A stretch of DNA of 64,000 bases from Aureococcus anophagefferens. Taxonomy: Eukaryota > Sar > Pelagophyceae > Pelagomonadales > Pelagomonadaceae. Below are positions 52,518 to 61,088 of the stretch, piece by piece (within the stretch, counting starts at the first letter, position 1; each line of letters opens with the position of its first letter). Under the pieces are notes generated by a model. It searched no databases. It worked only from the letters and a program-made list of their open reading frames with translations, and was not told the DNA's origin. A program made the translations under genes and the position numbers. The DNA lies in the NCBI RefSeq assembly GCF_000186865.1, contig NW_008705585.1:16195-80194 (forward strand), written 5' to 3'.

Positions 52518-52559
52518 AGGGCGCTCTCATCTCGTCGCCTTGGGCGCTCTCATCTCGTC
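52518..52559 (+). repeat. short direct repeat
   Basis: GGGCGCTCTCATCTCGTC occurs twice with a seven-base spacer (CGCCTTG-like) just upstream of the ZNHIT3-like gene start. It could be a regulatory duplication. Confidence 0.7.
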
Positions 52560-53732
52560 AAGCCACGCCCCGAGACTTTTTGGTTGCCTGCGGAGGGCTG
52601 GAAAATCGATTTTTTTTATCGACCTCGCGCGGTGGCCCCGTGTCGCCACCCGTCCAAAGCGTCCTTCAGGGATGTTGGAGCTTGTCTGCGATCATGGTAG
52701 CTCGTCGCTAGTGAAAAGTTATGCCCGAAAAACCGAGAACATACGTAGGAAGTACGCCGCGGTCCGCGGACGCCGAAAACGTACTGAAATTTTTTTCTCC
52801 GGCTTGGCTCTTCGTTGTTGCCGTCGCTGGACGCGCCGTTTGGGGCGTCCCGAACGACCCTCCAAACCCCCAGGGCCACCGCTATGGACACGCTATGCGC
52901 CGCGCAGTTCTCCGGATCTATAGAGGAACTCGGTGGATCCCGCTGCAGACCGCGGACGTGCGGATCACGGTCGTAGGACGTGGATCCAACGCTGAGGCGA
53001 TGGTGCTGGTGGTAGTAGGAGTCCGTCCAGGCCGTATGGCCAGCGCACGCGCGTATTTCATGGCGCCACAGTGGCCTCGAAAGTGCCTCTTTGGAGAGGA
53101 CCGGTTTGAGCGCGTTGGCGCGGATCATCCAGCCCAGCGGTCGCGTGAGGCTGCGGAGGCCTCGTCCATGTACCACTCCGCCCGGCCATATCGTTCGAAG
53201 TGGTCGGATCGACGCCAGTGGGTCCAAACGCCGCGCTCTAGCGGTTTGGCGCCTGCGAGAACGCCTTGGAGCGAGGGTGTGCCACACAGTCCTGAGTACG
53301 CTCGAACCTGACCCAAACTTGATTTTCGGTTCCCCGTGACGTTTCCGGAGGTCGCTGTCGCGAATGGGTCAGGACTCACCGTGGAGATCTCGCGCACCTC
53401 GACGACCGACCCACCAAATCGGACGTTCCGGCGCACGTTAGAACGCCGCGGCAGCGAGTCGCGCGACGAAAACTTCACGCGCGCCTTCGAGCAAGGTCTT
53501 TGGCCGAGCCCCGGACGGCGCGGCGCGGCCAACGAGCACGCGGAACCGCGCCGACGCGGCTGCCTTCGCGCAGCTCTGCGAGGCGCTGTCGTCGTCTCGA
53601 GCGTATTTTTTGTCCGACCCTCCGCAGGCAACCAAAGACTTCATGTTGACCTCGTGCACAATGTTTGCACAGATGTTGCATCCGACCGAAGGAGCATTGG
53701 CCGCGCCAGGAAGAGGCTTGACACCGTCCCCG

Positions 53733-53835
53733 CTAGCGCGTCCTTGCCCCCGTCGCCGTCGACGTCGATCGCGAAGACGGTATAGGCCGTGTCCGCCAGC
53801 GTCGTGACGACGCGCTCCGCGAAGGACTGGGACAA
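53733..53835 (-). pseudogene. fragment of a VCBS/FG-GAP repeat gene
   Basis: On the minus strand the DNA reads SQSFAERVVTTLADTAYTVF and then AIDVDGDGGKDALAG. This is a single copy of the calcium-binding VCBS/FG-GAP repeat (pattern 'sF.erviT..ad.a..vfa.DvDGDgd.Dvl'). Only one repeat is recognisable and no larger gene surrounds it. I read it as a relic of a duplicated repeat-protein gene, ending two bases before the start codon of the next gene. Confidence 0.6.
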
Positions 53836-53837
53836 CG

Positions 53838-54803
53838 ATGAACGTGTCGCGGATGCCCCTCGGGGCCGAGCTCCCCGAGGCCCAGGCGAGCTTCCGGGAG
53901 TACGCGAGCGACCGGCGCGTCCACAAGGCCGAGATCGGCTGCGTCTGTTGTCCCGACGACGGCTGCTGCCGCTGTTGCTACAAGCGCACGACCTTCCTCG
54001 GCGCGTCCATGGGCGGCTGCGCCTGCTGCTGCCTCGGCCTCATCCTCTTCATCGTCGCCTTGGCGTGCAACTCCAGTGGTCTCGGCATCTGGAGCCTGTT
54101 CGTCCACATGCCCGCGGCGTTGATCGTCGCGATCGTCGGCTGCGTTTGCATCGGGTTCTGCCGGCCGGCGGACGACGTCCCGCGCGGCGTCGAGCTCGGC
54201 GGGCCCCGCCCCCACGCGCACCCCGTGCAAGAGCACGACGTGCCCCTGGCCTCGGCCGTCGTCGAGGTCGAACCCGCGCCGGCGAAAGACGTCCAGGGCG
54301 CCGTCGTCGGCGTCGTGGGCGGCGGCGCGCCGCTCCGGGGGACCGTCGTGCCGCCGCCCGCGCCGCTCCAGGGTACCGTAGTGCCGCCGCCCGCGCCGCT
54401 CCAGGGGACCGTCGTGCCGCCGCCCACGCCGCTCCTGGGCGCCGTCGTCGGGGAGACGCCGCCGCCCGCGCCGAGCGGCTTCGAGGTCGCGGACCTCGTC
54501 GCCAAGCTCGGGCGCTTCGGCGACAAGGCCCAGATCGCCGCCGCGCACTGCCGGGCGCACAAGGGCTCGCCGCCGACGCCGGCGGACATGGCCGCGCTCT
54601 TTTCGACGCTCACGTTGTCCTTCGACGCCAAGGACGTGGCCCGCGGCCTCTCGGAGAACGCCCAGCTCAGCCTCGACGCGGCCATCGCCGGCGTCAACGC
54701 GACGACGTTCAGCGCCAAGGAAGGGGTCGCGAGCCTCCTCGCGCGGACGATGAGCGGCGCCGACAAGCGCGCGCTCTGCGACGCCGCGAACGTCGACGTC
54801 TAG
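53838..54803 (+). CDS. Cys-rich two-helix membrane protein with GTVVPPP repeats
   Basis: 321 codons from ATG 53838. A cytosolic N-terminus leads to a Cys-rich stretch (CVCCPDDGCCRCCYKRTTF), possibly palmitoylated, then two hydrophobic helices (ACCCLGLILFIVALAC and AALIVAIVGCVCIGFC). A Pro-rich linker holds three tandem GTVVPPPAPLQ units. The C-terminal ~110 residues are helical (FEVADLVAKLGRFGDKAQIA; ALFSTLTLSFDAKDVARGL; LLARTMSGADKRALCDAAN), similar in feel to DUF4476-type domains, but I cannot confirm that. No catalytic motif. It converges on the GH3 gene, 25 bp away. Role unknown. Confidence 0.6.
   Translation: MNVSRMPLGAELPEAQASFREYASDRRVHKAEIGCVCCPDDGCCRCCYKRTTFLGASMGGCACCCLGLILFIVALACNSSGLGIWSLFVHMPAALIVAIVGCVCIGFCRPADDVPRGVELGGPRPHAHPVQEHDVPLASAVVEVEPAPAKDVQGAVVGVVGGGAPLRGTVVPPPAPLQGTVVPPPAPLQGTVVPPPTPLLGAVVGETPPPAPSGFEVADLVAKLGRFGDKAQIAAAHCRAHKGSPPTPADMAALFSTLTLSFDAKDVARGLSENAQLSLDAAIAGVNATTFSAKEGVASLLARTMSGADKRALCDAANVDV
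54341..54446 (+). repeat. 36-bp coding tandem repeat
   Basis: Three near-identical 36-bp units encode GTVVPPPAPLQ (last unit GTVVPPPTPLL) in the linker of the Cys-rich membrane protein. Confidence 0.85.
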
Positions 54804-54828
54804 GCCGCAAAAGCACCTACGCGTCCAA

Positions 54829-56831
54829 TTAAAAGAACTTACGCGTCCAGTTGGCGACGCCGCCGAGCGTCCCCGGGAGCGGCTCCTCCGCGGGCGGCGG
54901 CGGCGGGAGGTCGTGGTCGAGGAGCAGCTGGACGTGCGCGTCGTTGCGGAGCACGCGGGAGCCCTTGAGCTGTTGCGGGCTCGCGCCCTCGTCGAGTTGC
55001 TTCCGTCGAAGCGCCTCGAAGGCCGCCGCGCTCACGTCGACGACGACGGGCGGCGAGATCGCGCCCTTGTCGCGCCAGGTCGCGTAGACGGGATTTTCCT
55101 CGCGGAGCGCGGCGTCGAGGCGGTCCGCGGCGGCGCCCGGGTCGCCGCCGCCCAGCGGCGCGAGGAGGTCGTAGCCCGGCGCCTCGACGTCGTCCGCGCG
55201 CTCCACCGCCGCGAAGACGGCGACGTCCGGCAGCGCGCGATCGACGGCCGCCTGGAGCTGCGCCTCCGACGTCTTCTCGCCCCGCGCGTTCAGGACCTGC
55301 CCCGCCCGGTAGCGGAACTCGACGAGGGGCGCGCCGCCGTGGCGGCCGACGGCGCGGACGACGTCGCCGAGCCGATAGCGGCAGAGCCCGCCGAGCGTCG
55401 TGACCACGAGCTCGTAGTCGGCGCCCGCCTCCAATTCGCCCGCGAGCACCGTCGCGTCGCCGGCCTCGCCGTCGACGACGGGCAGGAACTCGAAGACCAT
55501 GGCCCGCGGCACGAGGCAGTAGGCCGCCTCGCCGTCGTCGCGGGGCTCGAGCGACACGCCCATGAGGCCCTCGGACGCGGCCAAGATCGTCGACCGGATC
55601 GGCACGCCCGCGCCCGCGCCCGCGCGCAGGCGCCGCGCGTGGGGCTCGAACGCGCCCGTCGCGTTCGCCAAAATCAGCTTCAGCTTCGGCCAGAGCCGCA
55701 GCGCGAAGCCCGCGGCGCCGTCGCCGAGCGCCGCGCGGATCTCGCCGGCGCGCGCGGCGTCGCCGGGCCCGAGCGCGGCCTCGAGCTCCGCCGCGAGCGC
55801 CGGCCCGACGACCGCCGCGACGGCCGCGTCGAGGGTCCCGGACTCGACGTCCGCGGCGACGCGCGCGTTGAACGCCGGGTCGCCGAGGAGCCCGACGAGC
55901 CGCGCGGGCATGGACACGAAGTTCGCCTGCCGAGGACGCGCGTCGCGTTTCGCGCGAACGGGGACGCCGGGCGGCGCCTCCAGCACCCCGAGGTCGCGGT
56001 CGCGCGCCGCGAAGAGGCAGTGCACGTACAGCGCGGACGCCTCGTCCTCCACGGCGTAGCCCGCCTTGGGCGTCGAGTAGAGCAACGGCCGGAGCCGCTC
56101 GAAGGACGGGTCCTTGGGCCCCGACGAGTTCGGGCCCACCCTCAGGCCCGACGGCGCCTCGCGGTGCCGCGGCTGGAACGCGAGCTTCGTCGTCCGCTGG
56201 AGGTGGTCGAGGTGGCCCAAACGATTCAGCACGTCGAAGACCACTAAAATCCCGCGAGCGAAGAACGTCGACGACATCTCCGGCGTCGTCGGCAAGAGCG
56301 CGACGCGGCCCGACCTACAAGTATGACGGTGACGATGTCTCATTGTTTCCCCACCCAAAATCTCTCGAAATCGTCACGGCCACAGGACGCTGGGCCCGAC
56401 GTGCCGGACGTCGCCGCGAGCATGCGCTCCGGCGACGCGTTGAGCACGGGCCCGCCGTGCTCGTAGATGCGGTCCACGTAGGGCGCGACGTCCGCGTAGG
56501 TCGTCAGCGGGTGCGCCGCGCGGAACGCCGCCACGACGTCGTCCGCGGCCGCGAGCGCGGCGAAGCCGCGGTCGACGCCGTAGGCCGTGTCCTTGTTGCG
56601 CTCGAGCAGCGATTTCAGGAGCGCCGCCTGCGTGTCTTCGAAGCCCGCGCAGTCCTGGTCGTGGCGCCAGCGCGCGTAGGCGCCGGCCACGCGCAGCGCG
56701 TCGAACATGAAGAACTGCTGCACGGCCGTGGACAGCGTGTGCGTCTCCTCGGCGCGATCGCGCGACGCGAAGCGGCCGACCTGCACGGCCGCGGCCGCGG
56801 CGCCGACGGCGGCGGCGCGGCGCGCGGACAT
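54829..56831 (-). CDS. GH3-family acyl-adenylate amidosynthetase-like protein, two exons
   Basis: Exons 56831-56401 and 56314-54829 give 638 residues from ATG 56831. GH3 enzymes are acyl-adenylating enzymes; plant members conjugate auxin or jasmonate to amino acids. Motif 1 (ATP/AMP binding), AATSGTSGRVALLPTTPE, is created only after splicing. Later family blocks include RSTILAASEGLMGVSLEPRD, YELVVTTLGGLCRYRLGDVV and EFRYRAGQVLNARGEKTSEA. The N-terminus (SARRAAAVGAAAAAVQVGRF) is Ala-rich and weakly hydrophobic. The algal substrate is unknown; do not assume auxin. The family C introner lies inside the nucleotide-binding motif and has the same TSD as the chlorophyll synthase copy. Confidence 0.85.
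56315..56400 (-). mobile_element. introner, family C, 86-nt GT-AG intron
   Basis: On the minus strand the TSD GTCGGGCC begins the intron and is repeated after CATACTTGTAG. The body starts CAGCGTCCTGTGGCCGTGAC. Two bases shorter than the other family C copies. Splicing rebuilds the GH3 motif SGTSGR. Confidence 0.94.
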
Positions 56832-56974
56832 AGCCAGCGCAATCTCCACTAAAAATCAACCAAAAGTTCATATAAACGATGTTGAACAAGCTGCCCGAGT
56901 AAACTCGAATAATTTCGTCGATGGTGATGCGCTCTCGCACGCGCTGCACCATGCGTTGACGATACGCGCTAACC

Positions 56975-59828
56975 ATGCTGAAGGTCGCGCTGCTCTGCGC
57001 CGGCGTCGCGGCCCAGCAATGCGCGCGCGTGGCGACGGACAAGAGCGGCCTGAAGAAGCGGCACATCCTCTCCGCCGTCGGCGGCTTCTACGCGGCCCAC
57101 GTCGTCGTGAGCCAGCTCGGGCGGCGCAAGAGCGGCGCGCTGGCGGCGCTCGAGTTCGACATCTTCGAGCGCTTCGCGTACCCGTCGATGGCCGCGCAGT
57201 CGGACGACGCGTTCGAGTGGCTCGTCTACGCCTCCAGCTCCGCGCCGCGGCGCGTGCTCGAGGGCGCGCGGCGGCTCCTGGACGGGCACGCGGGCTTCCA
57301 CCTCATCGTCGTCGACCGCAAGGCCTGCGCGGCGGAGCGGCGGCGGACGCCCGAGTTCTGGCCGCTGGGGGACCAGCTGGAGCTGCTGGGCTCGTGGACG
57401 GGCCTCGCGACGCGAGAGCGCGACAACCTCGTGCTCCTGACGACGCGCCTCGAGGCGACGGACGCGCTGCCCGTCAACGCCGTCGCGTCCATCAAGGACG
57501 GCGCCGTGCGGGTCCCCGCGAGCTTCCCCAAGGAGGCCGCGGCCGTGCGGCTCCTCTGCTGGGCGTCGTCGCGGACGCTCGACCTCGCGGGCGTTTTCGA
57601 CGTCGCCGAGGCGGCCATGGCGCCCGAGGCCTGCGCGCGCACGGGGCTCACGCAGGTCCTCACGTCCCAGGCCATCGCCAAGGCCAAGGGCTCCGTCTTC
57701 CGCTTCTTCCCCGCGCGCGCGCGGCGGAAGACGTGGACCGTCGTCCTCGAGGGCCGCCGCAACTCGGCGCCCCTCGCCGTCGTCTCGAGCGCCAACGGCG
57801 CGCCGGCGCCCGCGGCGCCGCCGAAGCCCACCGCCCTGGCGCTGCCCCGCCTCGCCGCCGCGTACAACGTGTCGACGTCAGGGCAGGAAAAGGGTGCGAC
57901 ATTCCCAACTTCAAAGGCTCCTATCTCGGCCGTTTTCTACTCGTTTCGGCTGATTTTTGGACGAGCGATCATCGCTCGGAACGGTCTCGAAGCGTGGATG
58001 CTTTATCCGGAACGCGCGCGCGTGGAACACTCACGTTGAAGCGAACTTGAATCTCTCTTTTGCTGCCCAGGTCGACGTCCGCGCGCGACCTCGCGAATCT
58101 CGCGGCGCGCGAGAAGACCCTGAGGCCGGCGCCCTGCGACCTCGCGGGCGACTGCCTCGCGGCCATCGTGCTGTTGAGCGACGCCGACGCCCGGGGCCCG
58201 ACGCTGGCGGCGCTGCGCGCGAGCTTCCTCGACCACGTGGCCCGCGAGCGCGGGAAACGAGCGCGACGTGCCCGACTTCAAAGGCTCCGACCTCGGCCGT
58301 GTTCCGCTCGTTTCGGCCGATTTCTGGACGAGCGATCATCTCTCGGAACGGTCTCGGAGCGTGGATGCTTTTTACGGGACGCGCGCGCGCGGCACACTCA
58401 CGTTGCAGCGACGTCGAATCACCCAGGTGGCCCACAAGGCGATCTTCGCGGACTCGGAGCTCCCCGCGCTGGGCGTCGAGGCCTGCTGCGGCGGGCGCGA
58501 CCTGGGCAGTAACCTCGCGTCGGCCCAGCTCAAGCTCGAGCACGTCTACGCCCGCGCCTACGCGCGCTTCCGGCCCAAGGGCGTGCGCTACTACGTCTTC
58601 AGCGAGCACGACGTCTACTGGAACCGCCACGCGCTGCCGCGGTTCCTCGACGCCGTGGCGGCCCAGGTGCCGCTCAACCCGGACCAGCTCGACGCGGCGG
58701 CGCCCGTGATCAGCGGCGGCGGCGGCAATTTAGGCGTGCGCACGTCCGTCTACGGGTGCTTCGCGATCCTGAACGCCGAGGCGCTCCGGCCGCTCGCGGA
58801 CGACGCCGTGCTCAAGGTCTGCAAGGCGGGCCTCTTCGTGCGCAACCCCTGGAAGGAGTGGGTCAAGCCCGGCGCCCTCTACAACAACGACCACCTCCTG
58901 ACCTACTGCGCGGACCCCGCGGAGCAGGACGTGCCCGACAGGGCAGGAAAAGAGAGCGAAATTCCCAACTTCAAAGGCTCCTATCTCGGCCGCTTTCCAC
59001 TCGTTTCGGCTGATTCTTGGACGAGCGATCATCTCTTGGAACGGCCTCGAAGCGTAAATGCTTTTTCCGGAACGCGCGCGCGCGGAACACTCATGTTGAA
59101 GCGAACTTGAATCACTCTTGTCCTGCCCAGGTGCCCGAGCGGCGGACGCCGGAGGTCGGCGGCCCCGCGCGCGTCGCGTCCCGCGACGACTACAAGTACG
59201 AGGACACGTTCTGGTGCAACGCGCCGTCGGCCGTCGCGTCGGGCAACTGGCGCTTCCACTACAACGACAAGCGCTACACCCTCGACAGCGTGCTCGACGC
59301 GTGGTCGACCGCGGACGTCGTCCTGGACGGGGCAGAAGATCAGCCGAAACGAGCGGGAAACGGCCGAGAAAGGAGCCTTTGAAGGTGAGAATTTCGCACC
59401 CTTTTCTTGCTCAGGTCCTGGACATGCGGACGAAGACCAAGGGGTCGGACTTCGACGTCGCCGGCGACCGCGGCGCCTTCGAGGCCTGCGCCCGGCGCAT
59501 GGAGGCGGCCTGCGGCCCGCGGGCCGCGGCGCTCCTCCACGTCGTCGCCATCCACCACCTGAGCGCGGACGACATCTCGCGCGTCGACGGCGACTCCGCG
59601 AAGGCGCGCGCGTGCGCGCTCGAGCACGACGACCTCGCCGCCTGCCTCGCGGGGCCCCTCGCGGGCACGGCGCTCCACCCGAACTGCGCCGGCGACGTCG
59701 CCGCGAACCCGGCCAAGCTCCGCGCGGTCGCGCGGCGCTCCGCGAAGGCGTCGCCGTCGTCGGGCAAGAAGCGGCCGCGGCCGCAGAAGCGCCGCCGCGG
59801 CGGCTTCGGGCGGCGAACGGACCTGTAG
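56975..59828 (+). CDS. glycosyltransferase-like protein with four introners, five exons
   Basis: Exons 56975-57870, 58071-58236, 58427-58930, 59131-59319 and 59415-59828 give 722 residues. The first exon resembles the putative rhamnosyltransferase family (PF11316-like): FDIFERFAYPSMAAQSDDAF, EWLVYASSSAPRRVLEGA, LLTTRLEATDALP. Later exons hold a second glycosyltransferase-like half: YYVFSEHDVYWNRHALPRFL with an acidic-His motif, ISGGGGNLGVRTSVYGCFAI, and EDTFWCNAPSAVASGNWRFH. The N-terminus (MLKVALLCAGVAAQQCARV) looks like a signal peptide. Probably a Golgi or secreted enzyme building surface polysaccharide; donor and acceptor are unknown. The C-terminus is basic (GKKRPRPQKRRRGG). Four of the window's introners sit within 1.55 kb here and all keep the frame. 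Confidence 0.7.
57871..58070 (+). mobile_element. introner, family A, 200-nt GT-AG intron
   Basis: The TSD GTCGACGT occurs at 57871-57878 and 58071-58078. Inverted ends are GGGCAGGAAAAG and CTTTTGCTGCCC; core in sense orientation. Splicing gives AAYNVSTSARDLA. Confidence 0.93.
58237..58426 (+). mobile_element. introner, family A, diverged 190-nt GT-AG intron
   Basis: The TSDs are GTGGCCCG (58237-58244) and GTGGCCCA (58427-58434). Both inverted ends have decayed (CGCGGGAAACGAG; GAATCACCCAG lacks CTTGTCCTG), but the core is clear. It is an older insertion that still keeps AG and the donor. Confidence 0.88.
58931..59130 (+). mobile_element. introner, family A, 200-nt GT-AG intron
   Basis: The TSD GTGCCCGA occurs at 58931-58938 and 59131-59138. 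Inverted ends are GGGCAGGAAAAG and CTTGTCCTGCCC; core in sense orientation. Splicing gives EQDVPERRTPEVG. Confidence 0.93.
59320..59414 (-). mobile_element. introner, family A, internally deleted, reverse orientation, 95-nt GT-AG intron
   Basis: The TSD GTCCTGGA occurs at 59320-59327 and 59415-59422. The left end CGGGGCAGAAGATCAGCCGA joins straight to the core, and the right end is TTTTCTTGCTCAG. About half the element is missing. Splicing gives ADVVLDMRTKTK. Confidence 0.9.
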
Positions 59829-59857
59829 GGTTGGGCCGCTTGAATCTACATGGATTC

Positions 59858-60912
59858 TTACGGGTCGTCGGCGAGCGCGCGGGAGTGGTCGAGGAACTCG
59901 GCGATCATCGATTTCATGGCGTGGTTCGGGACCAGGTTCGTGGCGATGGGCTCGTTCGTCGTCGGCGACGTCTGGGCGCGCTCGAACCACTGCGCGATGG
60001 CGCACCGCTCGTACGTGTGGCCGTCCGCCGCGAAGACGGGGTCCTTCATGAGCTCCGTCGTGATGGGGCACGCGAAGGACTCCGGCACCTCGTCGCGGCG
60101 GATCCGCAGGCGCTCGAGCTCCGCGCGGTGGTCCGCGAGCTCCGCCTCGACGACGGCCTGGTGCCGCGCGATGTCGTCGAAGACCTCCTGCACCGCGAGC
60201 TTCTTCGCCGACGCCTCGGACACCGCGCGCATGGCCTCGACGATGGACACGGCCACGGTGACGGGGATGTCCATCTCCTCGACGAAGTCCTCGACCGTCA
60301 TCAGCGGCAGCGCGGCCGCGTCGACGAGGTGCTCCGCGAACGTCGACTCGTACGCCGAGAGGCCGAGCGAGACGAGCAGCGCGCGGACCGTGGGGTCGAC
60401 CTCCTCCGCGCCCTTGGACTCCTCGGCGCCGGCGGCCTCGTAGTCGCGCGGCGGCGACGGCGGAGCGGGCGCGGGCTCCGGCTCCGCGGCGGGCTCCGGC
60501 TCGGGCTCGGCCTCCGGCTCCGCGGCCGCCGGCTCGGGCTCGGGCTCGGCCGCCGGCTCGGGCTCGGGCTCCGGCTCCGGCGCGGGCTCAGGCTCGGGCT
60601 CCGCCTCCGGCTCAGGCTCCGCCTCCGGCTCGGGCTCCGCCTCCGGCTCGGGNNNNNNNNNNNNNNNNNNNNNNNNNNNNNNNNNNNNNNNNNNNNNNNN
60701 NNGACGCCCGTGTGCTTCGTCCGGTCCTTCTTCCAGGGCACCTCGAGGCCCTTCGTGCGCTCCGCCTCGAGGAAGTCGTCCTCCTCGCCAAAGTCGACGT
60801 CCGTGACCTTGGCGAAGTCGTCCTTCAACAGGCGCTTGAGCAGCGCCTTGAGCGTCTTCGTCGTCCACTGGCCCGTCAGCGGGCCCAGCCAGACGAGGCT
60901 CTCCTCCGCCAT
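59858..60912 (-). CDS. U-box E3 ubiquitin ligase with SAM-like domain; split by an assembly gap
   Basis: Start ATG 60912 ([20 protein letters not shown]), stop at 59858. A 50-N gap (60653-60702) interrupts it, and the frames on the two sides only agree if the real gap is not a multiple of 50. Right of the gap (coding direction) is a [13 protein letters not shown] low-complexity array. Next come a SAM-like helical domain ([39 protein letters not shown]), a short coiled coil and a U-box: [40 protein letters not shown] and [21 protein letters not shown]-box proteins recruit E2-ubiquitin to substrates. The gene converges with the glycosyltransferase gene, 29 bp apart. Confidence 0.8.
60465..60652 (-). 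repeat. Pro-Glu codon repeat array
   Basis: Imperfect 12- to 18-bp units (GGCTCGGGCTCC and variants on the plus strand) encode PEPEAEPEP runs in the U-box protein up to the gap. Confidence 0.85.
60653..60702. other. 50-base assembly gap inside a coding repeat
   Basis: Fifty Ns, a conventional placeholder length, within the PE-repeat of the U-box gene. True size unknown; the repeat probably caused the gap. Confidence 0.95.
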
Positions 60913-61088
60913 TTCGTCAAAAGTGGCCCGGAAAGACGGCTTAGGCCGAGTCAAAGTCCATGCTGTCGCCTAGTAGACTGCAATGCAACAGTCCTGCACC
61001 AACTTTCGATGCCGCACGGGTGCTGTTCTTCTTTTGGTTTCAGAGCGGTCGATAGGCTGCCCAGCCGGTGGTATTCCAGAGCCACACC

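Larger units (their letters stand above)
52491..53837. other. 1.3-kb gene-poor, lower-GC region
   Basis: Noticeably more A/T than neighbours (for example near 52590-52620 and 52700-52800). It starts with a short direct repeat and ends with a decayed VCBS-repeat fragment. The open frames inside have compositions typical of non-coding DNA. It may be a graveyard of a transposon or duplicated gene; no intact element or terminal repeats were seen. Confidence 0.5.

Noticed and set aside
52616..53287. Minus-strand open frame in the 52.5-53.8 kb region
   Set aside because: No recognisable motif, composition like translated non-coding DNA, and overlaps competing open frames on the other strand.
9384..59414. 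Introners read as part of the proteins
   Set aside because: Some elements stay open for a while and add an Arg/Ser-rich tail (for example after 9384 or 39758), but this tail is the same in unrelated genes and the frames rejoin precisely across the TSDs.
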